Assembly (NCBI GenBank): GCA_963795665.1
Contig: CAWCIP010000004.1
Location: 1-64,000, forward strand
Length of the DNA: 64,000 bases
Direction of reading: 5' to 3'
Source: DASUPK01 sp963795665
Lineage (GTDB): Bacteria > Actinomycetota > Thermoleophilia > Solirubrobacterales > 70-9
The notes beneath the pieces were generated by a model. The model did not search any database, was not told the DNA's origin, and saw only the letters and a program-made list of their open reading frames with translations. Position numbers and translations under genes: made by a program. The number at the start of each line of letters is the position of its first letter. The stretch's first letter is position 1. Of the stretch, positions 23,464-30,873 are shown piece after piece.

Positions 23464-24134
23464 CGATCCAGCTCTGGCCCACGGAAGAGCACGTTGGGGT
23501 CGAGTACCTGGAGCAGTGCCTCGAAGTCTCCGGCCCGGGCGGCAGCCAGGAAAGCGTCCACCACACGGCGCTGCTCCGCCAGGTCGGCGTCCGGCGGGGG
23601 GACGGCGCCGCGCACCCGGCGCCGGGCACGGCTGGCGAGCTGGCGGGCGGCGTCCGGAGACCGGCCCGCGATGGCGCCGATCTCGGAGAAGGGCATGCCG
23701 AACATGTCATGCAGGACGAAGGCGATCCGCTCGGCCGGGGTGAGCGTGTCGAGCACGACAAGCATCGCCAGCCCGACCGAGTCGGCCAACTCGACCTCCT
23801 GTGCCGGGTCCTGCTCGGGATCGGCGCTGACGATCGGCTCCAAGACGTGCTCGTCGGTCGATTCCTCCGCCCGCGCCTTGCGGGCGCGGAGCATGTCGAG
23901 TGAGATCCGCCCGACCACGGTGGTCAGCCAGCCACCCATGTTCTCGATCGCATCCGAGTCGGTCCGGCTCAGCCGCAGCCAGGCCTCCTGAACCGCGTCG
24001 TCTGCCTGGGTCGTGGAGCCGAGCATCCGGTAGGCCACCGCGCGCAGGTGGGGCCGGTGCCTCTCGAACTCTTGTCCCAGCAGTGTGTTGTCGCTCACGC
24101 GAGGCCGTCCGTTCGCCCCCCTGGGCGTGGACAT
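23328..24134 (-). CDS. ECF sigma factor (SigJ/ECF41-like), C-terminus replaced
   Basis: Extracytoplasmic-function sigma factor. Region 2 is seen as HLRAVAYRMLGSTTQADDAV with AWLRLS and GGWLTTVVGRISLDMLRARK, region 4 as LTPAERIAFVLHDMFGMPF with IAGRSPDAARQLASRARRR. Factors of this group carry a C-terminal SnoaL-like domain that controls activity; here it begins (VVDAFLAAARAGDFEALLQV, LDPNVLF) and breaks off after about 30 residues. The final 50 residues (RSGTSVTRSSAS and onward) are out-of-frame translation of a different SnoaL gene's tail. The product therefore lacks most of its regulatory domain and may be inactive or deregulated. It lies 44 bases from the DHA2 gene start on the same strand. 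Confidence 0.8.
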   Translation of the reverse strand: MSTPRGANGRPRVSDNTLLGQEFERHRPHLRAVAYRMLGSTTQADDAVQEAWLRLSRTDSDAIENMGGWLTTVVGRISLDMLRARKARAEESTDEHVLEPIVSADPEQDPAQEVELADSVGLAMLVVLDTLTPAERIAFVLHDMFGMPFSEIGAIAGRSPDAARQLASRARRRVRGAVPPPDADLAEQRRVVDAFLAAARAGDFEALLQVLDPNVLFRGPELDRSSSVRSGTSVTRSSASVACGGAGGRVAPRWSLRSARLPISGTAR

Positions 24135-24178
24135 TCCGTTCCTCTCGCGCGGTGTCGCGGATCGGTGGATGAGGTCGC

Positions 24179-25705
24179 TCAGGCCCTGGCTCCCTGGGGC
24201 AGGGCACCGGGCTCGCCGCTTCCCTCGGAGGGCCCTGGTGCGGGCTCGATCCGGCCCTGCGACTCGTCCTTGGCCCGGTCCTGCTCGCCCCGCGTATTCG
24301 TGATGCGCGTGGCAACCACCGCGGCGGCGGCGAGGAAGAGGCTGGAGGCCAGCAGGGCGCGGTGAAAGCCAGAGGTGAGCGCATCAGCCGGTGACGTATG
24401 GGCCGCCAGCAGGTCAGTGGTCCGAGAGGTTGCGATCGCGGAGAAGATCGCGAGCCCGAGCGCACCGCCGACCTGCTGCGAGGCATTGAGGAGCGCCGCG
24501 GCCAGGCCGGCCTTGTCACTCGGCACGCCGGCGTTCGCGGCCGTCGTCACCGCGACGAACACGACGCCGATCCCGATCGACATGACCACCAGCCCCGGCA
24601 GCAGATCCGTGGCGTAGGAGCCGTCCACCGGGATGCGCGAGAGGTAGTACACGCCGCCTGCGGCGATCAGCGAGCCGGCAACGATCAACGGTCGCGTTCC
24701 GATGCGCGACAACAGCTGCGATGTGACTCCTGCGGCAATGCCGACGCCAACGGTGACCGGCAAGTACGCGGCGCCGGTCTGGATCGGCGAGTAGCCGAGC
24801 ACGTTCTGCATATACAGCGTCAGGAAGAAGAACACCGCCAGGAACCCGGCGAACGCGACGAGCTGAGTGACATCGGCGGCGGCGAGTCCCCGGGTGCGGA
24901 AGATCGAGAGAGGCAGGAGGGGGTTCTTGCCGCGCTGCTCGTTGATCAGGAACGCGGTCAGCAGCGCGAACGCCACGCCGAACTCGGCGATCGTGCGTCC
25001 CGAGCTCCAACCCTGATCGGGCGCCTTCACCAGAGTGAAGACCAAGAGCAACATCCCCGCGGTGCCGAGCAGCGCTCCGCGAACGTCGAAGTTCGCGAGC
25101 CGCGCCCTTCGCCGATCGTCGCTGATCAACAGGAAGATCCCGCCGAGAACCAGCAGGGCGGCGATCGGGTTGACGAACATCACCCAGCGCCATCCCGGCC
25201 CTTCGGTCAGCAGGCCCCCGAGGAGCACCCCGGTTGCGGAAGCGAGGCCGCCCATCCCACCCCAGACTCCGAGGGCCGCATTGCGCTCCTTGCCCTCCTT
25301 GAACGTCGTCGTCAGGATCGACAGGGCGGCGGGCAGCATCATGGCCGCTCCGACACCCTGGGTGAGGCGCGCGCCCACCAAGACCTCTGAGCTGCCGGCA
25401 AACCCGCCGATTAGGGATGAGACCCCGATCAGCACCGTGCCAGCGACGAGGATGCGCCGTCGGCCGAGCAGGTCAGCGGCACGGCCGCCGAGCAGCATGA
25501 AGCCCCCGTAAGTGAGCAGGTATGCGCTGGGGACCCACTGCAGGGCCTGCTCGGAGAAGCCGAGGTCCCGGCGGATCGAGGGAAGCGCGATGTTCACGAT
25601 CGATGCGTCGACGAAGTCGAGGAACGCGACGCTGGCCAGCAGCGCAAGAACGAGCTTGCCGCGGCGAGTCGCCAGAAAGGACGTTTGTGGGGTCGCTGGT
25701 GTCAT
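24179..25705 (-). CDS. MFS exporter, DHA2 (14-helix) family
   Basis: Proton-driven drug exporter of the EmrB/QacA group, 508 residues with about 14 helices. Hallmarks: FLDFVDASIVNIALPSI in helix 1, LQWVPSAYLLTYGGFML, GRAADLLGRRR in the first cytoplasmic loop, and motif C around ASATGVLLGGLL. The C-terminal 50 residues are hydrophilic. The gene is divergent from a marR gene 94 bases away, with a palindromic operator between them, the usual arrangement for a substrate-inducible exporter. The ECF sigma gene follows in the same direction after 44 bases. Confidence 0.9.
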   Translation of the reverse strand: MTPATPQTSFLATRRGKLVLALLASVAFLDFVDASIVNIALPSIRRDLGFSEQALQWVPSAYLLTYGGFMLLGGRAADLLGRRRILVAGTVLIGVSSLIGGFAGSSEVLVGARLTQGVGAAMMLPAALSILTTTFKEGKERNAALGVWGGMGGLASATGVLLGGLLTEGPGWRWVMFVNPIAALLVLGGIFLLISDDRRRARLANFDVRGALLGTAGMLLLVFTLVKAPDQGWSSGRTIAEFGVAFALLTAFLINEQRGKNPLLPLSIFRTRGLAAADVTQLVAFAGFLAVFFFLTLYMQNVLGYSPIQTGAAYLPVTVGVGIAAGVTSQLLSRIGTRPLIVAGSLIAAGGVYYLSRIPVDGSYATDLLPGLVVMSIGIGVVFVAVTTAANAGVPSDKAGLAAALLNASQQVGGALGLAIFSAIATSRTTDLLAAHTSPADALTSGFHRALLASSLFLAAAAVVATRITNTRGEQDRAKDESQGRIEPAPGPSEGSGEPGALPQGARA

Positions 25706-25748
25706 CTCGGAACCTCCGGTTGTTCAGCTATCATTTGTGGTGCATATA

Positions 25749-25763
25749 GTTTGTAGCACAAAC
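25749..25763. promoter_or_regulatory. Probable MarR operator
   Basis: Perfect inverted repeat GTTTGT-AGC-ACAAAC in the 94-base gap between the divergent DHA2 exporter and marR genes. Partial half-sites (TTTGTGG near 25732, ACAAACG near 25774) flank it. The gap is markedly AT-richer than the surroundings. Confidence 0.6.
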
Positions 25764-25799
25764 GATTGGCAGGACAAACGAAAGGTGCAAAGATCACAC

Positions 25800-26276
25800 A
25801 TGGCAATGAGCCCCTCCTCCGAGACCGCCGTCGCCGAGTTCGCCGGCCAGCTCTTCTTCCGGCTCTGGCGGGCGTCCCACACCCGCATCACCGAGGGCCT
25901 GGAGCCAATTGGTCTGACACCGGCGAGCTTCGGCCTGCTCAACCTCCTTGGCGCGCGTAGCGGAGCGACCCAGCGGGAGCTTGGCTCCGAGATGGGCATC
26001 GATCCCAGCACGATGGTCTCTCTTCTCGACGAGCTCGAGGCGGCCGGGCTGGCGAAGCGGCGGCCGCATCCCACGGACCGAAGAGCCCGCCAGGTCGTCA
26101 TCACTTCCAAGGGCCGCCGGCTACTCGAGCAAGGACGTCAGATGGCGCACCAAGTGGAGGACGAGGTGCTGGGTGGACTCAACGCAGGCGAGCGTCGTGA
26201 GTTACTGAAGCTCCTCCGGCGCGCCCTCGACTCAGCCCCGCCGCAGTCGTTGTGGAGTGCTGAGGAAGGCGACTGA
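25800..26276 (+). CDS. MarR-family transcriptional regulator
   Basis: A 158-residue winged-helix repressor. The pattern includes the dimerisation helices (EFAGQLFFRLWRASHTRI), the recognition region TQRELGSEMGIDPSTMVSLL, LEAAGLAKRRPHPTDRRARQ forming the wing with the DRR motif, and the C-terminal helix. It probably represses itself and the divergent DHA2 exporter through the GTTTGT palindrome at 25749-25763, and is released by small ligands, as in EmrR and similar pairs. I start at the ATG at 25800, where the protein fold begins; the upstream open frame overlaps the operator. Confidence 0.88.
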   Translation: MAMSPSSETAVAEFAGQLFFRLWRASHTRITEGLEPIGLTPASFGLLNLLGARSGATQRELGSEMGIDPSTMVSLLDELEAAGLAKRRPHPTDRRARQVVITSKGRRLLEQGRQMAHQVEDEVLGGLNAGERRELLKLLRRALDSAPPQSLWSAEEGD

Positions 26277-26296
26277 GCGGAGAGGACGCTCGCGGC

Positions 26297-26352
26297 TGCT
26301 CCGTGCGCGAGAAGCGAGCGCCGTCTCGAGAGCGCTCCTTTCCATGCAAAGC
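26297..26352. repeat. Palindromic element, H + A
   Basis: H-type stretch with GCGCGAGAAGCGAGCGCC (26305-26322), then an A core CTTTCCATGCAAAG (26338-26351). It lies 20 bases after the marR stop. Confidence 0.68.
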
Positions 26353-26494
26353 GGTAGTGGCTAGCAGGCGATGGCAGAGAAGCGGGAGGACCGGATGGAG
26401 TTCGATCGCGTTCGGCGCTACGTGGTCAGCACGGACGGAGGGTCGGCCTCCGCCCCGGATGCGTCAGTCCGGCGCAACCCCGAAGATTCTGGCG

Positions 26495-26701
26495 ATGAAG
26501 TTTCGAGTCGAACGGGAGATGGACCAGCACTGGTATCGGGTCGAAGGCGCGATCGAGGCGAGCTCTGCCGGTAAGGCGGTGGAGTCCTGCGCCAAGGCCG
26601 AGGGGACATATAGCGCCCGACCGGCCGCGACTCCCAACGTTTCACCCGAGCTTTTTGCGGTGCCTTCCTCCGGGCAGCCCGTCCGTTTGTCCCGTCGCTA
26701 G
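26495..26701 (+). CDS. Small conserved protein, unknown function
   Basis: A 68-residue protein beginning MKFRVEREMDQHWYRVEG, continuing AIEASSAGKAVESCAKAEG-T-Y and ending in a short tail with PELFAVP. Small actinobacterial proteins with this layout (a strand, a Trp-containing turn, a helix with A-x-S-A-x-x-A, then GTY) are frequent and unassigned, so the frame is probably real. The longer open frame from 26303 merely reads through a palindromic repeat and is not used. No Shine-Dalgarno sequence is evident. Confidence 0.5.
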   Translation: MKFRVEREMDQHWYRVEGAIEASSAGKAVESCAKAEGTYSARPAATPNVSPELFAVPSSGQPVRLSRR

Positions 26702-26740
26702 CTTGTCCGTGCTTTAGGTCCTGTTCCCAACCCTGGATGC

Positions 26741-26770
26741 GAAAAAGCCCCCTCGTAATAGGGGCTCTTC
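26741..26770 (-). terminator. Rho-independent terminator
   Basis: On the minus strand, GAGCCCC, loop TATTACGA, GGGGGCT followed by TTTTT. Stem and T-run make a standard intrinsic terminator reading leftward. No minus-strand protein gene lies directly upstream; the structured stretch 26771-27150 does. Confidence 0.7.
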
Positions 26771-27150
26771 CGTACAACCTGCCTGGGCGTCTCCAGGGGG
26801 GAAAGGCGGCCCAGGCGAGGCACTCCTGACGCTACGCCCGCCCGTCAGTAGATTCATCCGTGCTTAGCACCGATCCCATCGCGGGGCGTCTCGTACTCCT
26901 GCCGTCCAGGGCTGCCTCTGGCGGCACCGAGGAACCACCCGAGAACCGAGCTGAGCGCAACTCCCGCCGGCGAAGGCGAGTCAGCCCCCGCCGACAGAGT
27001 CGCCCACTGCCGCGCCGAGCTGAGCGGGGGGCTGAGACTCACCGCCGATGCCTTCGCCTCATCGGCCTGGAGTCCTTGGGCTCTGCCGGGTCCCGGCTTC
27101 CCGCTGAGTTCGCGCGGGCTAACCCAACCCTCGAACAAGGAAAGAGTCAA
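26741..27150 (-). ncRNA. Candidate structured non-coding RNA
   Basis: About 400 bases without a convincing protein frame but with many inverted repeats: GCCTGGGC/GCCCAGGC (26780-26816), CTGACG/CGTCAG (about 26826-26847), GCCG-CCAG/CTGG-CGGC (about 26901-26924), and a long nested stem in which GGCGAAGGC pairs with GCCTTCGCC and TCAGCCCCCGC with GCGGGGGGCTGA (about 26969-27058). The minus-strand transcript would end at the intrinsic terminator at 26741-26770. Neither tmRNA ends, RNase P core motifs nor the SRP loop are recognised. Direction and boundaries are inferred from the terminator and from the small gene starting at 27150. Confidence 0.4.
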
Positions 27151-27300
27151 TGAGCCTCACCGCACCCGAGCGGGAAACCGTCATCACCTTCTCCGACGCT
27201 GATGACACCGCGCAGGTCCACACTCACCAGCGGAAGATCATCACCAAGCTCAAAAACAACCCGCCGCCGAGCTGATCGAAGACATTTCCTTCGGCGGGAC
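27150..27300 (+). pseudogene. Truncated small gene, unknown function
   Basis: Starts MSLTAPERETVITFSDADD, continues through THQRKIITKLKNNP and stops at TGA after PPPS (27274). Adding one base at the CCGCCGCC run restores a longer frame reading NPAAELIEDISFGGTAGA, which resembles a small protein I associate with actinobacterial genomes. The frame then runs into the 3' end of a recombinase gene. AAGGAAAGAG lies just before the ATG. Probably a deletion joined this gene to the recombinase tail. Confidence 0.5.
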
Positions 27301-27332
27301 GGCCGGCGCGGTCTGGGTCAGAGACCAGCTGG

Positions 27333-27458
27333 CTCGGCCACGCCAACCTGGGCATCACCTCGATCTATCTGGAGGGGATCGACGCCGGCGAGATCATCGA
27401 GACCGTGCACGGTAGGCGTCCGCCGCTGATCCCGGCGGCAGCGGCGCTCGGGCGCTAG
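27333..27458 (+). pseudogene. 3' end of a second tyrosine recombinase gene
   Basis: A plus-strand frame of 41 codons and a stop: LGHANLGITSIYLEGIDAGE, then IIETVHGRRPPLIPAAAAL-G-R. It matches the C-terminus of the recombinase at 19650-20330 (LGHAHLGITSIYLQG...IIETVRARRSPVIPAAAAL) almost residue for residue, but the DNA differs at many positions, so it is an old paralogue. It contains the His and Tyr of the active site but nothing upstream. Confidence 0.75.
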
Positions 27459-27683
27459 CTCGTCGGGTCCTGTGGGGGCGGGATCCGCGGCACCATCGGG
27501 CGGGCCCGCCTCCTTCGCCTGCTGAGCGGAAGCCAATCTTGCTCGTCTCGCACGCCTTGGCAGTTCCGCTGGCACGCCGCGAAAGAGGTGCCGGGCCCGT
27601 CATTACGTTGACGCTCCTTGGCATCGGGAGCAGGTGCCAATCGTTCCATTGGCCCCCAAAGAGGACTAGCATCGGCTTGCACG

Positions 27684-28211
27684 ATGCGTGAGGGGAGTCT
27701 GAGACAGGGTCCGGTCGTGGGATTCGCCGCGGCGGTGTTGGCGGTGCTCATTACCCAGGTCGCCCTCGCGGGCGGCGAGAGCGGAACCGGCAGACCAGAA
27801 GCGAGCGCCAGCGCCAGCGTCAATAAGCAGCTCAAGAAATTGAAGAAGCGGGTGGCGCGCCTCCAGACCCAGGTCAACCAGCTTCAAGGACAGCTTGGGC
27901 CACAGGGCCCACAGGGCGAGCGGGACGCGCAGGGACCGCCTGGCGTCAGCGGCCTGCAGCAGATCTCCAAGAGCAGTGCGGTCGACAACAACGCTAAGAC
28001 GGCGACCGCGTCCTGCCCGGCTGGCAAGCGCGCCATCGGCGGCGGTGGCACCCACTCGGCCGTCTCTTCCGGCGGGGTGGTGCTCGACCAGATCCAGCCC
28101 AGCGATGCCAACACGGTTCCTGGGGTCGTGACCGTGAGCGCCTATCAGCTGGCGGGGACTGCCCCTGGTTGGTCGGTCACCGCGTTCGCAATCTGCGCGA
28201 CCGTCCTGTAG
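27684..28211 (+). CDS. Exported collagen-like protein
   Basis: A 175-residue protein: signal sequence (VVGFAAAVLAVLITQVALAG), a Ser/Ala linker, a short coiled coil (KQLKKLKKRVARLQTQVNQL), a brief collagen-like Gly-x-y stretch (GPQGPQGER, DAQ, GPPGVSG) in which one triplet has Asp for Gly, and a beta-rich C-terminal domain with two Cys (ATASCPAGKRAIGGGG and AICATVL). The layout, coiled coil as trimerisation seed followed by a triple helix and a globular head, suits a surface-exposed trimer. The start at 27684 places the signal sequence at the N-terminus. The position is just after the recombinase remnant. Confidence 0.75.
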   Translation: MREGSLRQGPVVGFAAAVLAVLITQVALAGGESGTGRPEASASASVNKQLKKLKKRVARLQTQVNQLQGQLGPQGPQGERDAQGPPGVSGLQQISKSSAVDNNAKTATASCPAGKRAIGGGGTHSAVSSGGVVLDQIQPSDANTVPGVVTVSAYQLAGTAPGWSVTAFAICATVL

Positions 28212-28262
28212 CCAGCGGTCTCGGGTGCATGTGCCCTCCTGCGTCGACGAGCTGGCTTGGCC

Positions 28263-28304
28263 GGCTGCTCCTTTGCGCGACAGCCTCACGCGGAAGGAGC
28301 AGCC
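28263..28304. repeat. Long palindromic element, H-like
   Basis: Perfect 11-base arms GGCTGCTCCTT (28263-28273) and AAGGAGCAGCC (28294-28304) around TGCGCGAC...CACGCGG. It follows the collagen-like gene and may terminate it. The rest of the 28212-28589 gap shows nothing I can assign. Confidence 0.65.
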
Positions 28305-28589
28305 AGGGAGCCTTTGCTACCCGGATGCGGGCAGCCCGGCGGCTCGAGTAGCAACGGGAGCTTCGGGCAGAGCGAGCGGGAGTCCGTTCCGAGTAGGCGA
28401 CTAGAGGAGCGGCTCCTTGCCTGGGCGACGCGTCGGGGTTTGCCGGTCAGCTGGGGCCGACTTCGGCGGTATGAGCGCCGCGTCGAGCTCGGTCGTCTGC
28501 GCAACCCTCCACAGCCGGCCGGCGACCCGCCCGCGAAGTCTGCGCGCCGACCGCGGAGGGCAGGCGCCCGCCCCCGATCGTGCGGCCGA

Positions 28590-29255
28590 TCACGACGAGG
28601 GGAACCCCTGCACCGACATGTGGCATGTCTCTGTGGGGCCGGTCGTCGCGAGGGCGGTCAGGTGCCAGACGACGTGCCCCTTCGCCGGGCCTAGCTGCGT
28701 CACGTCGTAATGGACGTCCTTCGCTGCGTCGCCCGGACCGGCGTCCACGTGGTCGTATGCGCTCAGTCCGATGAGCGTGGTGGGGTCAAAGTCGAGGTGG
28801 CTGGTGCTCACTGCGCCGCCGGAGTCCGCTGTCGCGACATCCGCGGTCCAGGAGCCGTCGCTGGTCTTGAGGTACACGGTCAGCCGCGCCATCCCCGCGG
28901 AGGGCTCTGTGCACGTCGCGCCGTAGGTGACCCCAACGAGGGTGCCGAGCGTCGTGATCGGGTCCGCGCTGGCGCTCGCGTCGAAAGATAGTGTCTGTGC
29001 GCCCGGCCCTTGCGGCCCCTGGGATCCCCGAGCTCCCCGGGATCCCTGAGCTCCCTGGGATCCCTGAGGTCCCTGAGGTCCCTGAGCTCCCTGCGGCCCC
29101 GTCTTGCCGGCGAGCTGCTTAGTGACTTCCTTCTTCACCGCCTTCTTCACAACCTTCTTGAGCGACGGGCCGCCGAACGCTGGTGCCGCAATCGCCACTG
29201 CTGCGATTACTGCGAGCGCGATCATCACGTGGCTCCACCGGATTCTCCCCTTCAT
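28590..29255 (-). CDS. Exported collagen-like protein
   Basis: A 221-residue protein with an N-terminal signal (SHVMIALAVIAAVAIAAPAF-G-G), a basic helix (SLKKVVKKAVKKEVTKQLAG), a regular collagen-like run of about twelve Gly-x-y triplets (GPQGAQGPQGPQGSQGAQGS onward) and a beta-rich C-terminal domain of about 130 residues with paired Cys (GATCTEPSAG and TETCHMS). Glutamine- and serine-rich triplets without hydroxyproline are typical of bacterial collagens. The start has AAGGAGG seven bases upstream; the longer open frame is not used. The large head may be the ligand-binding part; no ligand is known. Confidence 0.8.
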   Translation of the reverse strand: MKGRIRWSHVMIALAVIAAVAIAAPAFGGPSLKKVVKKAVKKEVTKQLAGKTGPQGAQGPQGPQGSQGAQGSRGARGSQGPQGPGAQTLSFDASASADPITTLGTLVGVTYGATCTEPSAGMARLTVYLKTSDGSWTADVATADSGGAVSTSHLDFDPTTLIGLSAYDHVDAGPGDAAKDVHYDVTQLGPAKGHVVWHLTALATTGPTETCHMSVQGFPSS

Positions 29256-29377
29256 CTGTCCCTCCTTGAGCGTCGTCTTTTCCGCAAACGTGGATGGCTC
29301 CTTTACCTTACGGTCGGGAGCGGGAATCGGGATCCGGGGGATGGGTTTCGCACTGCAAGCAAATCCGAGTCCTGCTG

Positions 29378-29433
29378 CTCCCTTGCGCGAATAGCGAGCG
29401 CCCGTTCGAAAAGCGCTCCTTTCCATGCAAAGC
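29378..29433. repeat. Palindromic element, H + A
   Basis: H-type stretch (TTGCGCGAATAGCGAGCGCC, 29382-29401) then an A core CTTTCCATGCAAAG (29419-29432). The rest of the 29256-29653 gap holds no convincing gene. Confidence 0.66.
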
Positions 29434-29653
29434 GGCGGGGGAGGGTGCAAGGTCCCAGGCCCGAGTCGAAGGACGGCCCGGGGAACAGCCCGAGCACGGC
29501 GTCCTCCATGCCGTTCGAGCCGGGTGCCGGCCTCCTCTTAAGGGGCACTGGTGCACGAAGGCGAACACACAATTGCGTGTGGGCGGGCCATCTCTTCTCG
29601 ATGGCTGGGGGAATTTCTTGGCGACTGTTGCGTCTGTGACCTTGAGAGGCAAG

Positions 29654-29809
29654 ATGAGCGTTCAAGTCGAACACCAGCTGGACCCCAGCCCGAAGCCACA
29701 CCCAATGCTGATCGCCGTTCAGGCGAACCAGCTGGCCCTGACGGATCCGAAGCGGCCCGAGCTCGGATGGAAGTTGGTGCGTGATGAGCACGGGCGAGAC
29801 CAAAGGTAA
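29654..29809 (+). CDS. Possible small protein, unknown function
   Basis: A 51-codon frame, MSVQVEHQLDPSPKPHPMLI onward, ending LGWKLVRDEHGRDQR. GAGAGG lies about eight bases before the ATG. I recognise no family and the support is weak; it may be a remnant or not coding. It lies between palindromic elements at 29378 and 29831. Confidence 0.3.
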   Translation: MSVQVEHQLDPSPKPHPMLIAVQANQLALTDPKRPELGWKLVRDEHGRDQR

Positions 29810-29830
29810 TCGACCGACGGCCTAGTGCTA

Positions 29831-29850
29831 CTCCTTTCACGCGAAAGGAG
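29831..29850. repeat. Short perfect palindrome, H-like
   Basis: CTCCTTTCACGCGAAAGGAG: perfect 8-base arms around the 4-base loop CACG, related in sequence to the arms of the 28263-28304 element. Confidence 0.6.
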
Positions 29851-29950
29851 CAGGACCCCGTGGGTCGCGTGATGTGGACTTCTACCGATGCTTCCCGTGC
29901 GGTCGGGCGTATAGCGTCCTCCCCCAATCGCCATCCAGGAGGCCCTTGCC

Positions 29951-30745
29951 TTGCGAATAACTCGATACATCCGCCAGCACCACATCGGCTTGATTGCGAT
30001 CTTCGTTGCCCTGACGGGCACGGCGTACGCAGGGACCCAGGTGGCTAGCCATCAGCCCGGCCCACAGGTCTTGAAGGCAAAGAAAAAGAAGAAGAAGAAG
30101 ACAAGGCCCATACCTGGGCCCGCCGGGCCGCAGGGACCGCAAGGCCTAACCGGGCCTCCAGGACCCGCGACCGGACCGGCGGGCGGCTCGCTGACTGGGA
30201 GCTATCCGAATCCCGGCATCGCGGCGAACGCCGTGGGCCCCAACCAGATCGCCGACGCCGAGCGGGCCATCAACCTGCCGGTCGCGTCGTTCACCGCCGA
30301 GGACACTGCCAACCAGCTCGACTTCACCGCCACCGACGGCAAGGCCGACTTGGCCAAGGTCACCGCCAACGTCGTGATCGAGTGGGACGGAACCACCACG
30401 GAGGGGGCGGCCGTGGCCGCGAGCGCGGTGTTCGCGTCGTTCACCCTTCCGCCGGACTACGCCTCCGGCGGCCAGTTCCGGGTGCGGCTATCGGAGAACG
30501 CGATCAGCAGCATCGCCGAGACATTCCACTGCGAGGTCTCGATCAACGCCGGGTTCTTCGACAACTTCGGCAATCCGAATCAGGTCGAACTGACCGGCAC
30601 GGCGGTGACGGAGTACGTGCTCGTGCCATCCGCCAACTATTCTCCCGGCGACGTCGCCGGGATACAGTGCGACGCGGGACCCTTCAATCACAACGACGAC
30701 ATTCGCCTGCACGGCGCGGAGTTCGTCTACAACGCCGTCGAGTAG
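29951..30745 (+). CDS. Exported collagen-like protein with long C-terminal domain
   Basis: A 264-residue protein. The N-terminal segment IGLIAIFVALTGTAYAG is a signal sequence; a linker with seven consecutive Lys follows (near residue 45), then a short collagen-like run (GPAGPQGPQGLTGPPGPATG), the GGSLTGSYPNPGIA motif common to many actinobacterial surface proteins, and a beta-rich domain of about 160 residues with two Cys. The start is TTG; an upstream ATG in this frame is absent. It is the third collagen-like gene within 3 kb, but the head domains of the three are unrelated. Composite palindromes lie on both sides. Confidence 0.78.
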   Translation: MRITRYIRQHHIGLIAIFVALTGTAYAGTQVASHQPGPQVLKAKKKKKKKTRPIPGPAGPQGPQGLTGPPGPATGPAGGSLTGSYPNPGIAANAVGPNQIADAERAINLPVASFTAEDTANQLDFTATDGKADLAKVTANVVIEWDGTTTEGAAVAASAVFASFTLPPDYASGGQFRVRLSENAISSIAETFHCEVSINAGFFDNFGNPNQVELTGTAVTEYVLVPSANYSPGDVAGIQCDAGPFNHNDDIRLHGAEFVYNAVE

Positions 30746-30790
30746 CCGGCTAGAAGCGGGTTTCCCGTTTGCCGGGCCGGCTTCCGATGC

Positions 30791-30873
30791 AGTGCTGCTT
30801 TGCGCGAGAAGCGAGCGCCAGGCCGAAGCAGCACTCCTTTCCATGCAAAGCGCCGCTTCTCGTCCAAAGCGGC
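30791..30873. repeat. Composite palindromic element (H + A + B), best copy
   Basis: The fullest example. H: arms AGTGCTGCTT (30791-30800) and AAGCAGCACT (30826-30835) enclosing GCGCGAGAAGCGAGCGCC. A: CTTTCCATGCAAAG (30837-30850). B: arms GCCGCTT (30852-30858) and AAGCGGC (30867-30873). It lies in the 276-base gap between two exported-protein genes. Confidence 0.8.

Noticed and set aside
26854..27150. 98-codon minus-strand frame, MTLSLFEGWVSP onward
   Set aside because: Low-complexity composition, no ribosome binding site, and it overlaps strong RNA stems; I treat the region as a possible RNA gene.
28305..28589. SnoaL tail-like string CTCGAGCCGCCGGGCTGC on the minus strand near 28320
   Set aside because: Only about eight codons with a shifted frame; too short to separate from chance in GC-rich DNA.
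29538..29927. Minus-strand frame of 129 codons opposite the small gene at 29654
   Set aside because: No start signal, no recognisable fold, and it covers a palindromic element.
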